From a virus: a DNA stretch of 64,000 nucleotides. The position numbers were made by a program, and so were the translations under genes. Shown piece after piece: positions 59,567-64,000 of the stretch (its first letter is position 1; each line of letters begins with the position of its first letter). The stretch is taken from positions 1 to 64,000 of the IMG/VR virus record IMGVR_UViG_3300020395_000573; one strand, given 5' to 3'. Under the pieces are notes generated by a model. It was not told the DNA's origin and ran no database searches. It was given only the letters and a program-made list of their open reading frames with translations.

Positions 59567-59857
59567 ATGGCAACGATTACTCTTCAATCCCCTGACGGAT
59601 CTAAGGAAACATTTGAATGTGATGAAGATACTTTTATTTTAGAAGCATTAGAAGAAGCAGGTTTAGATCATCCTTCATCTTGTCGTGCTGGTGCATGTTC
59701 ATCATGTGCTATGAAGATTGTAGAAGGAACAGTAGATCAAGAAGAGCAATCCTTTTTGGATGACGATCAATTAGAAGAAGGATATGTGTTAACATGTGTA
59801 GCACAACCTACTTCAGATGTTACATTATTAACTGAACAAGAGGAGAATTTATACTAA
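59567..59857 (+). CDS. petF: Plant-type [2Fe-2S] ferredoxin
   Basis: 96 residues with CRAGACSSC (C-x4-C-x2-C) near residue 39 and the fourth ligand in LTCVAQP. It carries electrons from photosystem I; the partner here is likely PcyA, 800 bp downstream, which is ferredoxin-dependent. A TATAAT box at 59541-59546 lies upstream with a poor -35. Confidence 0.95.
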   Translation: MATITLQSPDGSKETFECDEDTFILEALEEAGLDHPSSCRAGACSSCAMKIVEGTVDQEEQSFLDDDQLEEGYVLTCVAQPTSDVTLLTEQEENLY

Positions 59858-60123
59858 TGAGAAAACAATTAATTAATGCATTATTAGCACATGCTCAAGG
59901 TGACATTGCAAAGCATAGAGCAAATGTAGAAGTTTATCTTGCTAACCCTGTAGGTATTGGTGAACATTCTAATATAGTTGAAGCAATTGAAGAAGAGATT
60001 AATATGATCGCTAAGTATCAGGATCAAATTGATGTTATAAATACTTACTTCAGAAGTAAAGAAAAGGTACAAAACCTTAATGAAGGACAAGAAGGCAGCG
60101 AAGTTAATTATCAAGAGGGCTAA
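59857..60123 (+). CDS. Hypothetical helical protein
   Basis: 88 residues, helical (IVEAIEEEINMIAKYQDQID). Begins on the last base of the ferredoxin gene. Unknown. Confidence 0.55.
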   Translation: MRKQLINALLAHAQGDIAKHRANVEVYLANPVGIGEHSNIVEAIEEEINMIAKYQDQIDVINTYFRSKEKVQNLNEGQEGSEVNYQEG

Positions 60124-60250
60124 AGAACATCCAGAATGGTACTCGACAGATGATGTTAAGTATGCTAAGATGATTAAGAGACGTATCAAGCAGGAGAAGA
60201 AACTCCATGACGAAGAAACAATTCAAGAAGATAGACAAGAAGGGGCGTGA
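60080..60250 (+). CDS. Small basic protein
   Basis: 56 residues from ATG 60080, overlapping genes on both sides. MKDKKAAKLIIKRAKEHPEW, then a charged coiled stretch. Unknown. Confidence 0.55.
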   Translation: MKDKKAAKLIIKRAKEHPEWYSTDDVKYAKMIKRRIKQEKKLHDEETIQEDRQEGA

Positions 60251-60341
60251 AGAAACTTGGGAATGGGAAGAGACTGATGAAGTGCGAAAAGCACTAGATA
60301 GATTACATCAGAGTATGCGTGAGGCGAAAGGTGACCAGTGA
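60207..60341 (+). CDS. Small charged protein
   Basis: 44 residues from ATG 60207: MTKKQFKKIDKKGREETWEW. Overlapping neighbours on both sides; AGGAGA upstream. Confidence 0.5.
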   Translation: MTKKQFKKIDKKGREETWEWEETDEVRKALDRLHQSMREAKGDQ

Positions 60342-60510
60342 AGAAGATAGATTCACTCTCATGGATGAGGGTGAATTAGTATCCGAGTGTTTGCAAATTG
60401 CATCCCTACTTGGTGGTACCTGCGAAAGAACCAATACACTCAATAGTATTGGTAGGTCTTCTAAAAAAATTATTATCGAATATGATATAAAACATAAGGA
60501 GACAAAATGA
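60331..60510 (+). CDS. Small hypothetical protein
   Basis: 59 residues from the GTG at 60331 (GAGG 6 nt upstream); GTG at 60319 is an alternative. MDEGELVSECLQIASLLGG is the clearest segment. Stop overlaps the next ATG. Confidence 0.5.
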   Translation: MTSEEDRFTLMDEGELVSECLQIASLLGGTCERTNTLNSIGRSSKKIIIEYDIKHKETK

Positions 60511-60656
60511 AAAAAATTAAACAAGCAGTATATAATGTTAAAGAGTGGGACAAAAAAGTCGCAAAAAAAATCCAAGATAAATTTTCACTCACAGACTATC
60601 AAATGCTTTGTCTTGCATTTGCAAAAGGATTCGTTATTGGAGCAATAATACTATAG
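60507..60656 (+). CDS. Small protein with C-terminal membrane helix
   Basis: 49 residues: basic start (MKKIKQAVYNVKEWDKKVAK) and a hydrophobic end (LAFAKGFVIGAIIL). Its middle contains a degenerate third copy of the A/T-rich repeat. ATGA overlap upstream, TAGTG overlap with pcyA. Confidence 0.5.
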   Translation: MKKIKQAVYNVKEWDKKVAKKIQDKFSLTDYQMLCLAFAKGFVIGAIIL

Positions 60657-61321
60657 TGACTATTGTTGATGATTTGGCAAAGGTAATTCGCACCTCTTGG
60701 AATGACTTACCTGATATAGAATGTTTAGATAATGACTTCCCTGAGTTAACTAAGGAGGATCTTTACATTTCTAATGAGATGAGGAAATGTACTGGTCTTC
60801 GCAAGATTCATTTAGAAGTTGCTAAGGCAGGAAAACTGGATGTATTACATTGTGTATACTTTCCAGATCCTAAGTACGTTCTTCCTATATTTGGATGTGA
60901 TATTATTGCTACACCGTCAATGGTTACTGCTGCAATAGTTGATATATCTCCTATTAGTGGATCAAATTACATCTATGAAAGGGTAAAACCTATTTGTGAT
61001 GTATTTAATTTTAATGAACCTCGTCCTTTACCAGAATGGGGTGATATATTTTCACCTTATATGAAATTTCAACGTATAAGACAGGTTGAGGAACAAAGAA
61101 AATTCCTTGATGTTTTAATGGAATACCTTATTATATACTGTGATGCTGTTAAGGTTGCACAACAAGGATCACCATTAACAACAGCACAAAGGATGGCAGA
61201 CCAAATTAGATACTCTGTACAACAGAGAAAGAATCCTAAGACATTAGCAGTTCTTTCTAATTGGTTTGATAAAGACTGGGCAAATAATTATATAAACAAC
61301 ATACTATTCTGTACTCCATGA
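60656..61321 (+). CDS. pcyA: Phycocyanobilin:ferredoxin oxidoreductase
   Basis: 221 residues from a GTG overlapping the upstream stop. RKIHLEVAKAGKLDVLHCVY and LPIFGCDIIATPSMVTAAIV closely follow PcyA, keeping the catalytic His (LHCV) and Asp (GCD). LPEWGDIFSPYMKFQR and DWANNYINNILF complete the fold. It reduces biliverdin to phycocyanobilin with electrons from ferredoxin, whose gene is just upstream. No heme oxygenase is seen in the window. Confidence 0.92.
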   Translation: MTIVDDLAKVIRTSWNDLPDIECLDNDFPELTKEDLYISNEMRKCTGLRKIHLEVAKAGKLDVLHCVYFPDPKYVLPIFGCDIIATPSMVTAAIVDISPISGSNYIYERVKPICDVFNFNEPRPLPEWGDIFSPYMKFQRIRQVEEQRKFLDVLMEYLIIYCDAVKVAQQGSPLTTAQRMADQIRYSVQQRKNPKTLAVLSNWFDKDWANNYINNILFCTP

Positions 61322-61479
61322 AACCTATTAGATGGGAAGCATACATTTTATTACCTTCTAATAGGTTACAGAAGGTAGAATTTTTGTCTGTATCTAATCT
61401 TAGAGAAGATGCAGAGAATGTATGTAAGGCACAGTTTGGTGTTACTGATGTAAGACAATTAAAAAGATTATGGAACTAA
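61318..61479 (+). CDS. Small hypothetical protein
   Basis: 53 residues from ATG 61318 (ATGA overlap with pcyA). MKPIRWEAYILLPSNRLQKV; ends in a helix (DVRQLKRLWN). Overlaps the NifU-like start. Confidence 0.55.
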   Translation: MKPIRWEAYILLPSNRLQKVEFLSVSNLREDAENVCKAQFGVTDVRQLKRLWN

Positions 61480-61709
61480 ATGATTTAAACGTTAACAACG
61501 TACTTAACGAGATACGTCCTTTCATTGAAGCAGATGGAGGATACCTTGAATATGTTGCAATAGATTACCTTAAAGAGGGACCAATTGTAATGGTGAGATT
61601 GTTGGGTGCATGTGCAGGATGTTCTATGAGTGCTCAGACTATGACTATGGGTATCGAACGTTTAGTTAAAGAAAGATTTCCTGAAGTAACACAGGTAGTA
61701 TCAGTATAA
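61470..61709 (+). CDS. NifU-like Fe-S scaffold protein
   Basis: 79 residues, a single Nfu domain. IRPFIEADGGYLEYV and GACAGCSMSAQTM hold the conserved CxxC that binds a transient Fe-S cluster for delivery to targets such as the nearby ferredoxin. Length is normal for the isolated domain. Confidence 0.93.
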   Translation: MELNDLNVNNVLNEIRPFIEADGGYLEYVAIDYLKEGPIVMVRLLGACAGCSMSAQTMTMGIERLVKERFPEVTQVVSV

Positions 61710-61712
61710 ATA
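61705..61712 (+). promoter_or_regulatory. T4-type late promoter
   Basis: A perfect TATAAATA over the NifU stop region, 28 nt before the structural gene at 61740. Confidence 0.75.
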
Positions 61713-61739
61713 GATCTGTAGGAAAACGTATGATGATTC

Positions 61740-63062
61740 GTGGCAACTAAGAAGATTTCACAACTGGAAACGATTTCGGACGCTAACCTGTCGGGAGAAG
61801 CGATTCTTCCTGTTGTGGTGTCTGACCCATTGATTCCTAATAGAAAAGCAAAAGTTAATCAGTTGTTTAGAGGAGTATCGCAAGGTACAAAAGCAGCACC
61901 AGGTATAGCTTTTGATTTGGACAGAGACACTGGTTTCTATCAAACAGCATACGATCAATTGGGTATCGCATTTGGTGATGGTGGTTTCTATTGTTCTCGT
62001 ATTGATAACGGTAACAGTAGCACATCATTATACATTACTGCACAAGATGACGTTGCAACCAATACTGATATTGTTCTCGCACCGAAAGGTACGGGTGCTG
62101 TTAAAGTAACGGGACAATTCTTGATGGAAGATGGATCTTTCATATTGGAAGATGCACAAGGACCAAAAGCAAGATTTGAAGTAAGTAATGTTGGTACTGG
62201 TACTAATACCAGAATCATGACATTACCTGCTATTACCTCTGGTAACGGTACTACACTTGTTGGTGCTGATACACAACAAACATTGACTAACAAAACTATT
62301 CTTATTAATGAGAATAACTTTGTTATCGTTGACGGGACTGAAGAAGCAATTTTCCAGATTAACTGGGCAACTACTTCAGGTGCTCGTCGTTCTTATTTCT
62401 TACCTGATGCTGGATCAGTAACTACAACTTCTGAACCAACTGCTACATCATCTACTTTACTTGATACTAAGGCAGAACAAACTGCATTAAGCAAGACTTT
62501 CGTTAATTTGAAACTTGCTGCTAACGCAGAGTCTGCAACAGCATCTGTTCAGTGGAATACTGATGCAGTAACCTCTAACAGGATTATAACAATGCCTGAT
62601 CAGAGTGGTACTGTTGTAATGGAAGATACTACTCAGATTATGAGTAACAAAAGTATCAAGGCATTGCAACTTGCAGATACAACTGATGTAACTAAAAAGA
62701 TTACATTTGATGTAAGTAATCAGAACACATTATCTAATGAGAGTTTTCAGGTTCCTCCAACCAATAACCTAAATAGATCTGGTAACCATAACGTAATAGT
62801 TACTGAAAGAGGCGACCAAGGGTTATACTATAAATCAATGTATAACATGTCGTTGAAAGATTCAACTAATGTCGCTGCATCAGTTGTTCTTTCTGCTGAA
62901 GGGATCACTGGTCCTCGAACTATTAAGTTCCCAGATGCTGATGCTACACTATTGTCTACTGAAAACGTAACTCTTGAAGATGTTACATTTGGTGCTGGTA
63001 TTGGAGCAAACAACCTTACTGGGTTAACAAGACAACAACAATTCTTTTACGCTGGATTCTAA
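61740..63062 (+). CDS. Virion structural protein (fibre/whisker type)
   Basis: 440 residues from GTG. MATKKISQLETISDANLSGE is a common start of phage fibre proteins. Repeated units of the type TLTNKTI / IMSNKSI and TITMPDQSGTVVM occur through the body, typical of elongated trimeric beta structures. Perfect late promoter upstream. Confidence 0.65.
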   Translation: MATKKISQLETISDANLSGEAILPVVVSDPLIPNRKAKVNQLFRGVSQGTKAAPGIAFDLDRDTGFYQTAYDQLGIAFGDGGFYCSRIDNGNSSTSLYITAQDDVATNTDIVLAPKGTGAVKVTGQFLMEDGSFILEDAQGPKARFEVSNVGTGTNTRIMTLPAITSGNGTTLVGADTQQTLTNKTILINENNFVIVDGTEEAIFQINWATTSGARRSYFLPDAGSVTTTSEPTATSSTLLDTKAEQTALSKTFVNLKLAANAESATASVQWNTDAVTSNRIITMPDQSGTVVMEDTTQIMSNKSIKALQLADTTDVTKKITFDVSNQNTLSNESFQVPPTNNLNRSGNHNVIVTERGDQGLYYKSMYNMSLKDSTNVAASVVLSAEGITGPRTIKFPDADATLLSTENVTLEDVTFGAGIGANNLTGLTRQQQFFYAGF

Positions 63063-63068
63063 TTAACA

Positions 63069-64000
63069 ATGGCAGATCAAGGACTCTTAGCACAAGCGAA
63101 ACCTGCAGGTACGACGAACACAGTCCTGTATGCTGCACCTATTGACGCTTCCGCAAGTGCTATATTAAATATTGCAAACGATGGATCGGCATCCCAATGG
63201 GATCTCGCTCTTAAAGATTATGATCAAAAATTAACTTTAGATGCATCAACTTATGCATTACATAAAGGTGATATAGTTTCAGGATATAGGGTAAATCTTA
63301 ACACTCCTGTACCTGCTGCTGCAACATTAGCAGGTAGTACATTATTAACATCAACGACTGGAGAAAAGTCGTTTAAGTTTGAATCGTATTACATTGCACC
63401 ATATACAGAAATATTCGTAAAAACATTTGCTATTCGTCAGATAACATTAGAATCAGTTAGTGGTACTCCCGCAGTTGGAGAGACTATAGTTAAGGGAAGT
63501 GGTGGTAATACAGCAACAGCAACAATATATGCAGCAGCAGTAGGATCTGGTACAACTAATGTTTATATCGGACCTACAACACTTGCTGGATCTGGAGCAG
63601 AATTTGTTGCAGGTGATTCTGTAACTGCATCTGGTGGTGCTACTGGTACTATTGCATCTGGTGGTGTTGGTACAGCAAATAATGAATTTGCTTTCTCAAC
63701 TACAACTGCTGGTGGTACATATGACCTTTACTTAGGTACTACGTTCACAGTATTTGGTGACAGAGCATATCGCTTCAACGTTGCTGATGCTTCAATGAGT
63801 GGTAGAGATTTCCATATATCTACTACTGTTAATGGTGAGTGGGGTCCTGATGGTACATTTGGTAACTCTGATGATGGTACTGAATATACTACTGGTAAAA
63901 CGACCAATGGTACTGCTGGATCCAGTGGTGCGTATGTTCAATATGATCTTTCAGCGAATTCCACTTTATCATCAAGTTATTACTTCTATGATGGTGGTAC
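63069..64000 (+). CDS. Virion structural protein, cut by window end
   Basis: At least 310 residues, open to the right edge. MADQGLLAQAKPAGTTNTVL and LNIANDGSASQWDLALKDYD begin a beta-rich, Gly/Thr/Ser-rich protein with several repeats of SGxPAVGETIVKGSGG type. Similar starts occur in cyanophage structural proteins to my knowledge. Forms a late unit with the gene before it. Confidence 0.65.
   Translation, partial: MADQGLLAQAKPAGTTNTVLYAAPIDASASAILNIANDGSASQWDLALKDYDQKLTLDASTYALHKGDIVSGYRVNLNTPVPAAATLAGSTLLTSTTGEKSFKFESYYIAPYTEIFVKTFAIRQITLESVSGTPAVGETIVKGSGGNTATATIYAAAVGSGTTNVYIGPTTLAGSGAEFVAGDSVTASGGATGTIASGGVGTANNEFAFSTTTAGGTYDLYLGTTFTVFGDRAYRFNVADASMSGRDFHISTTVNGEWGPDGTFGNSDDGTEYTTGKTTNGTAGSSGAYVQYDLSANSTLSSSYYFYDGG

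Noticed and set aside
1-64000. CRISPR arrays, insertion sequences, integrase or attachment sites.
   Set aside because: No regularly spaced repeats, transposase or integrase motifs were found; the window fits a strictly lytic T4-like phage.

Overview
The window is a 64-kb piece of a T4-like cyanophage (marine cyanomyovirus, probable host Synechococcus or Prochlorococcus). The evidence is a T4 core gene set (gp43, UvsX, gp41, gp61, gp32, gp33, gp53, gp48, gp4, gp26, gp27, gp5) interleaved with cyanobacterial genes: psbA, hli, talC, cp12, pcyA, petF, pstS, phoH, thyX, nrdAB, purN/purC, mazG, and DUF2997/DUF1257. Genes are packed tightly, usually with ATGA stop-start overlaps. Nearly all lie on the + strand; the exception is the gp53-gp48 block on the - strand at 43.2-45.1 kb.

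Layout. 0-7.8 kb: end of pstS, then DNA polymerase, UvsX, helicase, MazG and small genes. 7.8-16.2 kb: a late, lysine-rich block of probable capsid-internal proteins, including a HIGH-motif nucleotidyltransferase, a KWDG ligase-like protein and a histone H1-like protein. 16.2-20.8 kb: primase and class Ia ribonucleotide reductase. 20.8-21.3 kb: a non-coding stretch holding a strong promoter, a possible folded RNA, and a candidate glutamine (downstream-peptide) riboswitch with its short downstream ORF. 21.5-28 kb: talC, a GIY-YIG nuclease, an hli/psbN-like small-protein cassette and psbA. 28-30.6 kb: a probable MjaI-family type II restriction-modification pair, then purN and purC. 30.6-43.2 kb: a structural protein, a porin-like protein, glutaredoxin, a halogenase homologue, thyX, phoH, an exonuclease, gp33, gp32 and small membrane proteins. 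43.2-58.6 kb: baseplate and tail genes with cp12 and a CpeT-like gene embedded. 58.6-61.7 kb: small genes, ferredoxin, PcyA and a NifU-like protein. 61.7-64 kb: late structural genes, the last cut by the window end.

Regulation is unusually legible. About a dozen near-consensus host-type promoters (TTGACA, 17 nt, TATAAT-like) precede early genes, and in five of them the -35 box contains the TGA stop of the upstream gene. T4-type late boxes (TATAAATA) precede structural genes. Several genes (talC, psbA, gp32, the porin-like gene) carry both types. Other points of interest are a -1 frameshift signal joining gp26 to gp51, a short leader ORF overlapping the psbA start, and a terminator interlocked with the promoter of the restriction operon. 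All family assignments come from reading motifs by eye; no database search was run.
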